Shown: positions 13,083-19,624 of the stretch, in pieces | Position numbering within the stretch: the stretch's first letter is position 1 | How the letters are laid out: every line of letters begins with the position of its first letter | Program-made: the position numbers and the translations under genes | DNA from: a virus | IMG/VR virus record: IMGVR_UViG_3300037153_000181 | Location: 1-20,114 of that record | Length of the DNA: 20,114 nucleotides | Strand: one strand, 5' to 3' | Notes under the pieces: model-generated | Told to the model about the DNA's origin: nothing | The model's database searches: none | Seen by the model: the letters and a program-made list of their open reading frames with translations, nothing else

Positions 13083-14357
13083 ATGGGCACGCTGAAAGTC
13101 CGCTATCCCACGGCCAACTGGTCGGCCATCCTCGGCTCCGGCCAGGATGCAGCGAACGTCGCTCGATGGAACGTGGCGTGGGGGGCAGTGGGGTGGACGT
13201 CGTACAACGGTGCGCTCGCTCTCAACGTGGACTCGGGGACCAGCCAGAACATGGGGCAGGTGACGTTCACGCCGGTCGCAGGGCGTCGGTACCGGTTCAG
13301 ACTGGTGCTCTCGGCCATCCCGAGCGCCGGCCCGCGTGGTCCGGTGAACCTCGGCGTCAACGGCGTGTCGGACTCGGCCTACGGCGGGCCATGGATGTTC
13401 TCCCCGTCGAGCCCCAACGAGTACACCACGCAGCAACTGGAGTGGAACCTGGACTTGAAGCCGTTGCCGGCTGGAGTTCCGGTCACTCTCTCGGCGTTGA
13501 TCACGTGCCGGGTGGCCGGCACGCTCTATCGAGACGTCGCCTACATCGAAGACCTCGGGCCGGTGGTGCAGGCATCGATCGCACCGCCGACCGCAGGGCC
13601 TCGTGTGGTGGCGTCGGGCAACGCCCTCGGCATCGTCGCGGTCGGATCGATGGTCGGCCAGAGCGGTGCGTCGATCGCCGCCGCCACGCTGACGCCGGTC
13701 AGCAACCCGACGTCAGCGTTCCTGGCTGTCGGTCGTCGCTATCGCATCTCGGGCTCGGTCCGAGCTACGTCAGCGGCTTCGGGTTCGGCCTACCTCCGTG
13801 TCACCGGACCGTCTTGGCTGCCGCAGCACGACACGTGGGTTGTCAACTCTGGCAGCTACGACCAGATCAACCTCGCCTTCCTGGTCGACGGCACTGGTCT
13901 GACCGAGACGTTCACGCTCAACTTCTACGGCAGCGCGGTCACCAGCATCTGGACCGAGCAGATCGTCAGCTACTTCTGGATCGAGGACGTCGGCCCCAAC
14001 AGCTACCCGGCGTTGCCGATCCCGGCCATCGACCCGCCCTTCACCCCAGCGGTGATGCAGAACGCCTGGCTCGGCAACGGTGGCTCCTGGGGCCCGGTGG
14101 GCTACCGCAAGATCGGTGACGAGGTGTCGCTGCGGGGGATGATCACCGGAGGAGTGGCCCTCACCACCGCCCTCACGCTCCCGCCTGGGTTCCGCCCCCC
14201 GTATCAGAAGGAGTACGTGTGCTCCGGCTGGTCAGCCTCCACTGGCCGACTGTTCACGATGGTGTCGATCTCTCAGGGTGGAGCGGTGACCCCGGAGAAC
14301 GGTGGTGCCTCCTTCAACGTCAACTTCGGGGAGATCAAGTTCTCCACGACACCATAG
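13083..14357 (+). CDS. Second tail-fibre-like protein, related to the preceding one
   Basis: 424 residues, starting 2 nt after the previous stop. Residues 25-160 (RWNVAWGAVGW, RRYRFR, IEDLGP) and 168-304 (NALGIVAVGSM, RRYRISGSV, IEDVGPN) align with the two beta domains of the upstream protein, including NALGIVAVGS present in both proteins and the following PALPxPA. The C-terminal part (330-424; WGPVGYRKIGDEVSLRG, LPPGFRPP) matches the upstream tip domain. The upstream protein's N-terminal 130 residues (OB-like and shaft repeats) are absent. The two genes thus arose by tandem duplication and diverged. The product probably sits on the same tail structure. Function in receptor binding is inference. 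Confidence 0.75.
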   Translation: MGTLKVRYPTANWSAILGSGQDAANVARWNVAWGAVGWTSYNGALALNVDSGTSQNMGQVTFTPVAGRRYRFRLVLSAIPSAGPRGPVNLGVNGVSDSAYGGPWMFSPSSPNEYTTQQLEWNLDLKPLPAGVPVTLSALITCRVAGTLYRDVAYIEDLGPVVQASIAPPTAGPRVVASGNALGIVAVGSMVGQSGASIAAATLTPVSNPTSAFLAVGRRYRISGSVRATSAASGSAYLRVTGPSWLPQHDTWVVNSGSYDQINLAFLVDGTGLTETFTLNFYGSAVTSIWTEQIVSYFWIEDVGPNSYPALPIPAIDPPFTPAVMQNAWLGNGGSWGPVGYRKIGDEVSLRGMITGGVALTTALTLPPGFRPPYQKEYVCSGWSASTGRLFTMVSISQGGAVTPENGGASFNVNFGEIKFSTTP

Positions 14358-14363
14358 GGAGCT

Positions 14364-14717
14364 ATGAGTTACACCAGCATCGACACCTGCGTGAACGACA
14401 AGGACTTGCAAGCTCGCGTGAAGAGCGCAGCCAGCAAGGAGGCGTGGGCCGGCGGCGACGAGTTCAAGAACAGCCCCTACGGCGAGCGCCTTCGCACCTA
14501 CCCCGACGAGGCCATCGCCACGTTCATGTACGCCACGGCCATCGACTACGAGGACGAGTACGCCTACGCACTCGACAACGGCAACGAAGAGGCGGGCAAG
14601 GATCCCGGCGTGATCAGCGACGCCAACATCCAAGCCAGCATCCAGGCTCACTGGCCGACCAGCCCTCCGCCCATCCCCACTGACATGAATGGTCCGACAC
14701 CGGGCGAGCCGGTGTGA
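14364..14717 (+). CDS. Conserved phage protein, possibly structural
   Basis: 117 residues, ATG 14364 with GGGAG 2 nt upstream. The protein is acidic and helical: an N-terminal DLQARVKSAASKEAWAGG, then IDYEDEYAYALDNGNEEAGK and the end VISDANIQASIQAHWP. Actinobacteriophage genes with the pattern 'DYE.eYayAld.GN....d..VIsDa.I.a.vqahwP' are common near head/tail genes and are unannotated. No enzymatic motif or membrane segment is visible. The stop overlaps the next start (GTGA). Confidence 0.75.
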   Translation: MSYTSIDTCVNDKDLQARVKSAASKEAWAGGDEFKNSPYGERLRTYPDEAIATFMYATAIDYEDEYAYALDNGNEEAGKDPGVISDANIQASIQAHWPTSPPPIPTDMNGPTPGEPV

Positions 14718-14977
14718 ACTTCTCGGAGGACATGCCCACCATCGAGGAGATGGGGCGCATCATCAACCGGGACCAGTTCGCCCTCAACATGATGGCGTCG
14801 AAGCTCGGTGACGCGCTGCGGGAGAACGCCGTGCTCATGTCGATCATCGATGAGTTGCAGGGCTCGCTCGCTGAGCGGGACCACCTGCTCCAAGAGCTAC
14901 AGCAATCAGCAGGAGTAGAGTCAGCCCATGGCGACGTTCACGCCATACCTCACGACCAACCAGTACCCAGCGGGTGA
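14714..14977 (+). CDS. Small coiled-coil protein, 3' end overlaps next gene
   Basis: 87 residues from GTG 14714 (GTGA overlap). Residues 18-66 form a probable coiled coil (NRDQFALNMMASKLGDAL, DELQGSLAERDHLLQEL). The last 17 residues lie over the start of the following gene in another frame, and the -10-like box of that gene lies within this coding sequence. No family is recognised. The heptad pattern and the coupled start support it as a real gene, but the overlapped tail looks non-conserved, and a shorter product cannot be excluded. Confidence 0.6.
   Translation: MNFSEDMPTIEEMGRIINRDQFALNMMASKLGDALRENAVLMSIIDELQGSLAERDHLLQELQQSAGVESAHGDVHAIPHDQPVPSG
14916..14930 (+). promoter_or_regulatory. 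TAGAGT -10-like box 6 nt before ATG (leaderless promoter)
   Basis: TAGAGT (14916-14921), then CAGCCC, then ATG 14928. It repeats the arrangement at 640-654 (same hexamer, same spacing). No -35 is visible. It is inside the coiled-coil gene and would give the downstream genes their own transcript. Confidence 0.5.
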
Positions 14978-15479
14978 CGCCCCCTTCCGTGTAGCCGAGA
15001 CGTTCGGTCCCACCCCACGTGGGCGGGACTACCTCGATGACCTGCGGATGAACTGGCGGCGAACGCCCAACGCTGAGTACCCCGACGGCTACCTCGGCAC
15101 GATCCCGTCGCGTCGTGGTGACCGGCTGCTCGACAGCTTGAAGCGCCGGATGAACAATCGCCCCTACACGAGGGGCGTGCACAAGGGCGAGCGCATCGAG
15201 CAGGAGGACTACTTCTGGCCGCCCGAGTTCAACCAGTGGTCGGGCCTCGTGGCCGAGTTCCAGGGCGTGAAGTTCGCACCGCCGGGGCTCGGCATGTTCT
15301 TGGAAGACGAGCGCTACCCGACCGACCGCCGGGTGGGTCCGCGTGGTGATCCCAGCGACATGGGCAACCCGCCCCGCCCCTTCGCCAACCCGGATCGCAT
15401 CCCCACATTGCGTGGGCAGGCCCCACCCTGGGGCGTGCGTGGAAACCCAGGTATGGCCGTTCCGTACCCTGGCAGGTAG
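14928..15479 (+). CDS. Phage protein of unknown function, probably virion-associated
   Basis: 183 residues. Rich in P, R, G and aromatic residues: FTPYLTTNQYPAGDAPFR, then DYLDDLRMNWRRTP, EDYFWPPEFNQWSG and a P/G/R-rich C-terminal third (GNPPRPFANPD, PPWGVRGNPGMAVPYPGR). No helices of note; the composition suggests an extended structural or linker protein. I do not recognise a family. The ATG is set by the TAGAGT box, with AGGAG further upstream at 14911-14915 and 12 nt from the ATG, so a weak ribosome-binding contribution is possible. Confidence 0.7.
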   Translation: MATFTPYLTTNQYPAGDAPFRVAETFGPTPRGRDYLDDLRMNWRRTPNAEYPDGYLGTIPSRRGDRLLDSLKRRMNNRPYTRGVHKGERIEQEDYFWPPEFNQWSGLVAEFQGVKFAPPGLGMFLEDERYPTDRRVGPRGDPSDMGNPPRPFANPDRIPTLRGQAPPWGVRGNPGMAVPYPGR

Positions 15480-15480
15480 C

Positions 15481-15491
15481 AGGAGTAGTCT
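15481..15491 (+). promoter_or_regulatory. Possible promoter, AGGAGTAGTCT, with 68-nt leader
   Basis: The 11-mer AGCAGGAGTAG (15478-15488) also occurs at 14908-14918, where it carries the TAGAGT leaderless box. Here the hexamer is TAGTCT (15486-15491). The next start codon is 68 nt on, so the transcript would have a leader with its own Shine-Dalgarno. Confidence 0.35.
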
Positions 15492-15559
15492 CCAAGAGAC
15501 ATCGGGCTACGCCACTGGACCACTGATCGTTCTACATCCTCTCGGCCGGAGGCATCTTC

Positions 15560-15895
15560 ATGGAACGACACGGTGCGGCGCATCGCATCAGCACGACCCT
15601 GCCTGGTGAAGTACCGAGCCCAGGCGTGCGTCAGACCCGCATCCTCCCTCGTTGGGACACGAACGGGTGGAACATCTCCTCTCCCGAGGGCCGCAAGGTG
15701 GCGGGCCGCAGCACCGAGCACTTCGATCTGTCGACGTGGTCCGGCCCCGCCGGTCACACTGCCGAGGTCGAGGAACGTCACGGTGACCGCCGCTTCGTCG
15801 CCGGCCCCTATCGCACCCAGCACCGGGCACAGACGGCAGCCAACTCGCTGACCGATCGGGTGGCCGGCGGTGGAGGTCAGAGGTATCAGCGATGA
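15560..15895 (+). CDS. Small phage protein of unknown function
   Basis: 111 residues, ATG 15560 with GGAGG (15548-15552) at 7-nt spacing, a clear Shine-Dalgarno. The sequence is polar and rich in R, H, T and G (RWDTNGWNISSPEGRKVAGR, HFDLSTWSGPAGHTAEVEER), with no long helix, cysteines or membrane segment. I recognise no family. It lies in a run of small genes between fibre and PKD genes, so a minor virion component is plausible. Its stop overlaps the next ATG (ATGA). Confidence 0.68.
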   Translation: MERHGAAHRISTTLPGEVPSPGVRQTRILPRWDTNGWNISSPEGRKVAGRSTEHFDLSTWSGPAGHTAEVEERHGDRRFVAGPYRTQHRAQTAANSLTDRVAGGGGQRYQR

Positions 15896-16206
15896 CCAAG
15901 CCCGTGCACAGCCCGATGGAGTCCAAGGACTACTCGACCGGGCGGCGAGTAGTGACGCACGACATCGAGGTCCCCGATCGCCTGCCGCACGAGCCCATGC
16001 AGGTGCGTGCACAGGCTCGGGAGCACTCCACCAACCAGTGGACGATGGACGTCACGCACGGACCCTTCGCTGAGAAGAACGAGCAGGGCTCCTACTACAC
16101 CCACATCAGCAGCACGCAGTTCGCCGGCCCCATCGGCAAGGTCCGCTCGGGATTGAAGCGTTCGGCAACCGAGTCATGGAAGGGGGTCATGGATGCCCGG
16201 TCATGA
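15892..16206 (+). CDS. Small phage protein of unknown function
   Basis: 104 residues from ATG 15892, an ATGA overlap with the previous gene; GAGGT-type sequence lies upstream. Polar and charged, with segments RRVVTHDIEVPDRLPHEPM, NQWTMDVTHGPFAEKNEQG and a basic helical end (GKVRSGLKRSATESWKG). There is no recognisable domain. Position suggests a virion or accessory role. Its end overlaps the following small gene by 14 nt. Confidence 0.65.
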   Translation: MTKPVHSPMESKDYSTGRRVVTHDIEVPDRLPHEPMQVRAQAREHSTNQWTMDVTHGPFAEKNEQGSYYTHISSTQFAGPIGKVRSGLKRSATESWKGVMDARS

Positions 16207-16384
16207 GCACGGCAAGAGCATCAAGAAGCCCGACGAGTACGAGGCGTTGAAGCGCGAGGGCTACAGCAAGTCCAAGGCGGCAGCGATCTCCAACGAGGCA
16301 GCCAAGGGGCCGGCAGCCCGGTCCCGCATGGCGAAGAAGGCAGCCAACTCACGAGAGAAGGGAACGAGTCGTGGCAAGAGGTGA
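16193..16384 (+). CDS. Small basic helical protein
   Basis: 63 residues, ATG 16193 preceded by GGGGG. The motif KSIKKPDEYEALKREGYSK followed by AAAISNEAA resembles small proteins common in actinobacteria and phages ('sIK.p..YE.Lr.eG.SK..AA.IaN'), which have no established function that I know. The C-terminus is very basic (MAKKAANSREKG, RGKR), so nucleic-acid binding is likely. It overlaps both neighbours by 14 nt. Confidence 0.7.
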   Translation: MPGHEHGKSIKKPDEYEALKREGYSKSKAAAISNEAAKGPAARSRMAKKAANSREKGTSRGKR

Positions 16385-16568
16385 GAACACCGCCAACCAT
16401 CCCAAGCGTCAGGTCGGGCGCGGCAACTTCGGCCAAGGTCCCAAGCTGTCCCGCGTCGCCGGGCAGTTGGTGTACTCCGAGAGCGTCACTCCCGAGATGG
16501 AGGAGCGCATGTCGCACTCCGAGTGGCTGAGCCACATGACGCAGAAGCACGGTCACTCCGCGCAGTGA
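16371..16568 (+). CDS. Small phage protein of unknown function
   Basis: 65 residues from GTG 16371 with AAGGGA 7-8 nt upstream. The N-terminus is basic and glycine/asparagine-rich (NHPKRQVGRGNFGQGP). The C-terminus has a short helix and several histidines (SEWLSHMTQKHGHSAQ). No family recognised. Supported by the ribosome-binding site and the GTGA overlap with the PKD gene. Confidence 0.62.
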   Translation: MARGENTANHPKRQVGRGNFGQGPKLSRVAGQLVYSESVTPEMEERMSHSEWLSHMTQKHGHSAQ

Positions 16569-17491
16569 GCTTCACGCCAGCGCCTGGTAGTGCCTTCCCC
16601 GGAGGGTTCTGGATGGATGGCCCGCCTCCGGTGGTCCCGGAGGCCGGGCAGTTCAGCATCCTCTACACGCCGGACCCCGACGACCCCAACATGACGTTGC
16701 TCTACTCGACCACCGAGTTGGACACCGGGCACACGATCCACTGGGACATGGGCGACGGCACCAAGGTCGACGCGCTGGCTGGCACCGATTGCCCGCACAC
16801 CTACGCCGAGGCTGGTGACTACGACGTCAGCGCTCGGTGTCATGGCATCACCGAGACGGTGACGGTGACGATCACGCCGCCCGATGAGCCGATCATCGTG
16901 CCCCTCACGCTCACGCTGATCACCCCGGCGTTCGCTGACTGGTGGACCAAGAACGGCCAGACGTTCGTGCTCCAGGGTGATGGCTTCCACGATGGCGTGA
17001 ACGTGCGCTTCCGGAACATGTACTCGGGCGCCGACGTGACGTTCCCGCTCGACCTGAGCGAGCCGCCGAGTGCCACGGCGGGCAGCGTCACGATCCCGCC
17101 GGGCTACCCGGCAGTCGGCAACGACATCGTCACCATGTGGCTCCAGAGCGACACCCAGGAGTCGAACTCGATGACGGTGTGCACGACGACGCAGACGATC
17201 AACAACACGGGCGCTCGCAAGATCGACCTGTTCCTCTTCAACGTGAAGTCCCAGCAGGCGTACCAGATCGACTGGGGCGACGGTTCGAAGACCAACACGT
17301 CGACCAATGCTCGTGGCGACACCAATCGCCCCCACACGTACGCAGCGCTGGGCAACTACACGATCACCATTCGAGAGGGAACGACGGGACCCGTCGTCTA
17401 CACGTTCCCCATCTCTGTAGCCACAGAGCTTGCTGATGAACCGTCCGCCTGGCCGTCCGAACTGCCCGAGGGCTGGACGCCCGATCCATAG
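16565..17491 (+). CDS. PKD-domain protein, probable tail/decoration or adhesion protein
   Basis: 308 residues from GTG 16565 (GTGA overlap). Two PKD-type beta-sandwich domains are visible: IHWDMGDGTKVD ... CPHTYAEAGDYDVSARC (about 55-95) and YQIDWGDGSKTN ... RPHTYAALGNYTITI (about 235-280), each with the family's WxxGDG and HxYxxxGxY landmarks. Between them, LTLITPAFADWW to NGQTFVLQGDGFHDG looks like an IPT/TIG-like immunoglobulin domain. Such domains are added to phage tail tube, capsid or fibre proteins and often bind sugars or proteins. No signal peptide is visible, which fits a virion protein more than a secreted one. Specific role is inference. Confidence 0.8.
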   Translation: MSFTPAPGSAFPGGFWMDGPPPVVPEAGQFSILYTPDPDDPNMTLLYSTTELDTGHTIHWDMGDGTKVDALAGTDCPHTYAEAGDYDVSARCHGITETVTVTITPPDEPIIVPLTLTLITPAFADWWTKNGQTFVLQGDGFHDGVNVRFRNMYSGADVTFPLDLSEPPSATAGSVTIPPGYPAVGNDIVTMWLQSDTQESNSMTVCTTTQTINNTGARKIDLFLFNVKSQQAYQIDWGDGSKTNTSTNARGDTNRPHTYAALGNYTITIREGTTGPVVYTFPISVATELADEPSAWPSELPEGWTPDP

Positions 17492-17504
17492 CGAGGTATC
17501 AACT

Positions 17505-17870
17505 GTGACAGCCGAAGAGTTCGGTGACTTCGACGCCGACGATGCATGGGCCGAAGAGCCTGCCGACCCGGAGCAGACGGCCAAGTACCTGCACGAGTTG
17601 CGCGAGTACCTGTCGGCGTGTGCCGGCGACGAACTGGCGGCGTGGGATGCCCTTTCACCGCAGGACCAGGAGATCGGCACGGCCTTGGCCCAGCGCTTGC
17701 TGGACACCATCGCCAACAGCCCCGACAGCGCCCCGCAGGATCTGCATGCCGCCATCTCCTTCTTCGAGGCCCAGCCCGAGTGGGATGACCTGAGCCCGGA
17801 CGCTCAGGAGGTCGGCGTCGCACTGCTGGACGACGTGCTCGCCTGGGGCACGCGGCAAGGGAGCATGTGA
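17505..17870 (+). CDS. Acidic protein with internal duplication, function unknown
   Basis: 121 residues from GTG 17505 with GAGG at 17493-17496, 8 nt upstream; an earlier in-frame ATG at 17430 lies inside the PKD gene. Strongly acidic (FGDFDADDAWAEEPADPEQ). Two related helical units are visible: AWDALSPQDQEIGTALAQRL and EWDDLSPDAQEVGVALLDDV, 49 residues apart, sharing the W-D-x-L-S-P-x-x-Q-E-x-G-x-A-L pattern. No family recognised. It directly precedes the endolysin gene (1 nt gap), so it may be a lysis regulator or the last virion gene. Confidence 0.72.
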   Translation: MTAEEFGDFDADDAWAEEPADPEQTAKYLHELREYLSACAGDELAAWDALSPQDQEIGTALAQRLLDTIANSPDSAPQDLHAAISFFEAQPEWDDLSPDAQEVGVALLDDVLAWGTRQGSM

Positions 17871-17871
17871 C

Positions 17872-19041
17872 ATGGGATCGCTGTACTACGACCTCGTCAG
17901 CATCATCCGCAACGCAGGCGGACAGGTGCAGGAGAACTCCATCACCAACGGTTGGCAGAAGCGTGCACGTTCCAGCGGCGGCTTCTCTGCTCCTCCCATC
18001 TGCGTGTTCTGGCACCACACGGCGAGCCAGACCAGCGTCGAGAACGACCTGAACTACATGATCAAGACGTGCTCGGACAAGCCGGTCGGCAACCTGCTCA
18101 TCGACCGCTCGGGCATCGCCTGGCCGATCGCTGGCGGCGCAAGCAACTGTGCCGGCAAGGGCAACCAGATGCAGTTCAGTCGTGGAGTTGGTAGTGCCAA
18201 CAACGGCAATGTGTGGGGTTTCCAGATCGAGGTTGCCAACAATGGTGTGGGTGAGGCTTGGCCTCAGGCTCAAATCGATGCCTTCTTCCTCATCTCCAAT
18301 GCACTGAATGCATTCGTAGGAAACCAGCCAAGTGACATCACGAGTCACGCTCTCGGAAAGGGAAATGGCTACACCGACAGGAAGATCGACCCCGCTCGTG
18401 CCGAGGCCGTGCAGGGCCTGTGGGTTCCTCGCTCGGTCAACTCCTCGGGCACCTGGGACCTGGACGACATGCGGAACGAGTGCATCGCTCGGGCCAGTGG
18501 TGCCGGCCCCACGCCGACGCCACCCCCCGATCCGGGTCCGACGCCTGAGCCGACCCCGCCGGCCACCAACTGGCCGGCCTCGTTGACGTCGAGCCTCCCG
18601 TCGATCGCCAAGGGTGACTCGGGCTGGATGGTCAAGCGCATGCAGCACCTGCTCGCCGCGCATGGCTACATGAACGAGGGCAACGTCAACAACTACGACG
18701 GCGCGTGGGGCAATGGAACGGACGGTGCCAAGCAGCGCTTCGATGCCGACCACGGCCTCGGTGGCGGCAGCGACACGTCGTGCGGCCCCAAGTCGTGGGC
18801 TGCCCTCTGCGGTGACATGCCCAACCAGTCGGTCGGAGCGTCGGGCTTCAACGTGAAGATCATGCAGCACTTGCTGGCGTGCTGCGGCTTCATGAACGAA
18901 GCCAACACCGCCAACTACGACGGGGCCTGGGGTAGTGGCACGGACAAGGCCAAGGTCAACTTCGACAACGCCGCCGGGCTCACCCCATCTCCCCCCACCG
19001 ACTGCGGCCAGAAGTCCTGGACCGCACTCATGACGTCGTGA
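17872..19041 (+). CDS. Endolysin: N-acetylmuramoyl-L-alanine amidase with two C-terminal repeats
   Basis: 389 residues. Residues 40-180 form an Amidase_2/PGRP-type domain: VFWHHTAS (H48/H49), ISHA-like TSHALGKG (H159) and DRKIDPA (K171, D173), which match the zinc ligands and the catalytic lysine two residues before the last ligand in T7 lysozyme. A proline-rich linker (PTPTPPPDPGPTPEP) leads to two repeats, about 244-313 and 320-388, each with KGD/GASG, xKxMQHLLA, NYDGAWG-x-GTD and CG-x-KSW, which resemble peptidoglycan-binding domains. It cuts the bond between MurNAc and the stem peptide, releasing progeny. There is no signal peptide, so export should need the holin genes just downstream. 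DNA around 18181-18360 is about 53% GC, against 65% on both sides. Confidence 0.9.
   Translation: MGSLYYDLVSIIRNAGGQVQENSITNGWQKRARSSGGFSAPPICVFWHHTASQTSVENDLNYMIKTCSDKPVGNLLIDRSGIAWPIAGGASNCAGKGNQMQFSRGVGSANNGNVWGFQIEVANNGVGEAWPQAQIDAFFLISNALNAFVGNQPSDITSHALGKGNGYTDRKIDPARAEAVQGLWVPRSVNSSGTWDLDDMRNECIARASGAGPTPTPPPDPGPTPEPTPPATNWPASLTSSLPSIAKGDSGWMVKRMQHLLAAHGYMNEGNVNNYDGAWGNGTDGAKQRFDADHGLGGGSDTSCGPKSWAALCGDMPNQSVGASGFNVKIMQHLLACCGFMNEANTANYDGAWGSGTDKAKVNFDNAAGLTPSPPTDCGQKSWTALMTS
18181..18360. other. Low-GC patch inside the amidase domain
   Basis: Counted GC is about 95 of 180 (53%), while the 60-nt blocks at 18061-18120 and 18421-18480 both count 39 of 60 (65%). Third positions here often end in T or A (GGT, AAT, CAA, GGA), unlike the flanks. 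The reading frame is intact. This suggests a recombined segment. Confidence 0.55.
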
Positions 19042-19307
19042 GCGCTGATCCCACGCCGGTCCACCCGACGCCGGTTCGCAGCCTCTGGCAACGCGAGCCG
19101 GTACGGGTGATGAACGCCGTGTTCACACTCATCGCTGCCATCAACGCCGTGTTGCTCGGTGCCGGCGTGTACTCCGGCGCCGTGGCCGGCATCATCACCG
19201 GCATCATCGCCGCCCTGGCTGCGTTCGTGAACGAGATCTTCACCCGGGCCGAGGTGGTTCCGCTCGTACCGCTCCAGGATCTGGCCGAGGCCGACAGGGC
19301 GGCCTGA
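19038..19307 (+). CDS. Holin-like membrane protein, two helices
   Basis: 89 residues from GTG 19038 (GTGA overlap with the endolysin). Two hydrophobic segments: VMNAVFTLIAAINAVLLGAG (about 24-44) and AVAGIITGIIAALAAFVNEI (about 48-68), with a short turn between. The N-terminus is short and polar, the C-terminus acidic. Size, two transmembrane helices and placement directly after the endolysin fit a class II-type holin that opens the membrane for lysis. Confidence 0.75.
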   Translation: MSADPTPVHPTPVRSLWQREPVRVMNAVFTLIAAINAVLLGAGVYSGAVAGIITGIIAALAAFVNEIFTRAEVVPLVPLQDLAEADRAA

Positions 19308-19624
19308 TGGCGAAGGGCCCCGGGTTCCCTCGCCCCCCGATCAAGACCATGACGGACTTCGTCGTGTTCAGCTTCGTGACCATCGTGGTGATCATGTTGG
19401 TGGGGGGTGTGAGCGCCTTCATCATCCTGTCCTTCAAAGATCCCGATCGGGACATGAGTCGCGGCATCGCCATCTTCTCGGACATCACCACCAGCCTGAT
19501 CAGCGCTCTGGTCGGCTTCCTGGCCGGGAAGGGGCAGGGCGCTGCCGAGGCGCAGGAGCGTGAGATCCAGCGGGCCAAGGACGCCAAGGACGAGCAGTCC
19601 AAGCCACCACCCCCGCCGCCATGA
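19307..19624 (+). CDS. Second holin-like membrane protein
   Basis: 105 residues, ATG 19307 overlapping the previous stop (TGATG). Two hydrophobic segments, [18 protein letters not shown] (about 24-42) and [17 protein letters not shown] (about 58-74), then a charged helix ([17 protein letters not shown]) and a terminal run of prolines. It is different in sequence from the first holin-like protein. Two adjacent genes of this type can be a holin pair or a holin and antiholin. It may also be an unrelated membrane protein. Confidence 0.65.
   Translation: MAKGPGFPRPPIKTMTDFVVFSFVTIVVIMLVGGVSAFIILSFKDPDRDMSRGIAIFSDITTSLISALVGFLAGKGQGAAEAQEREIQRAKDAKDEQSKPPPPPP

Noticed and set aside
16852-16876. 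Tandem ACGGTG-like repeat in the PKD gene
   Set aside because: It encodes an alternating Thr-Val beta strand (TVTVTI), which explains the periodicity.
17398-18870. Long minus-strand frame (490 codons) opposite the endolysin region
   Set aside because: It runs opposite to a clear amidase with catalytic residues and shows shadow-type composition.
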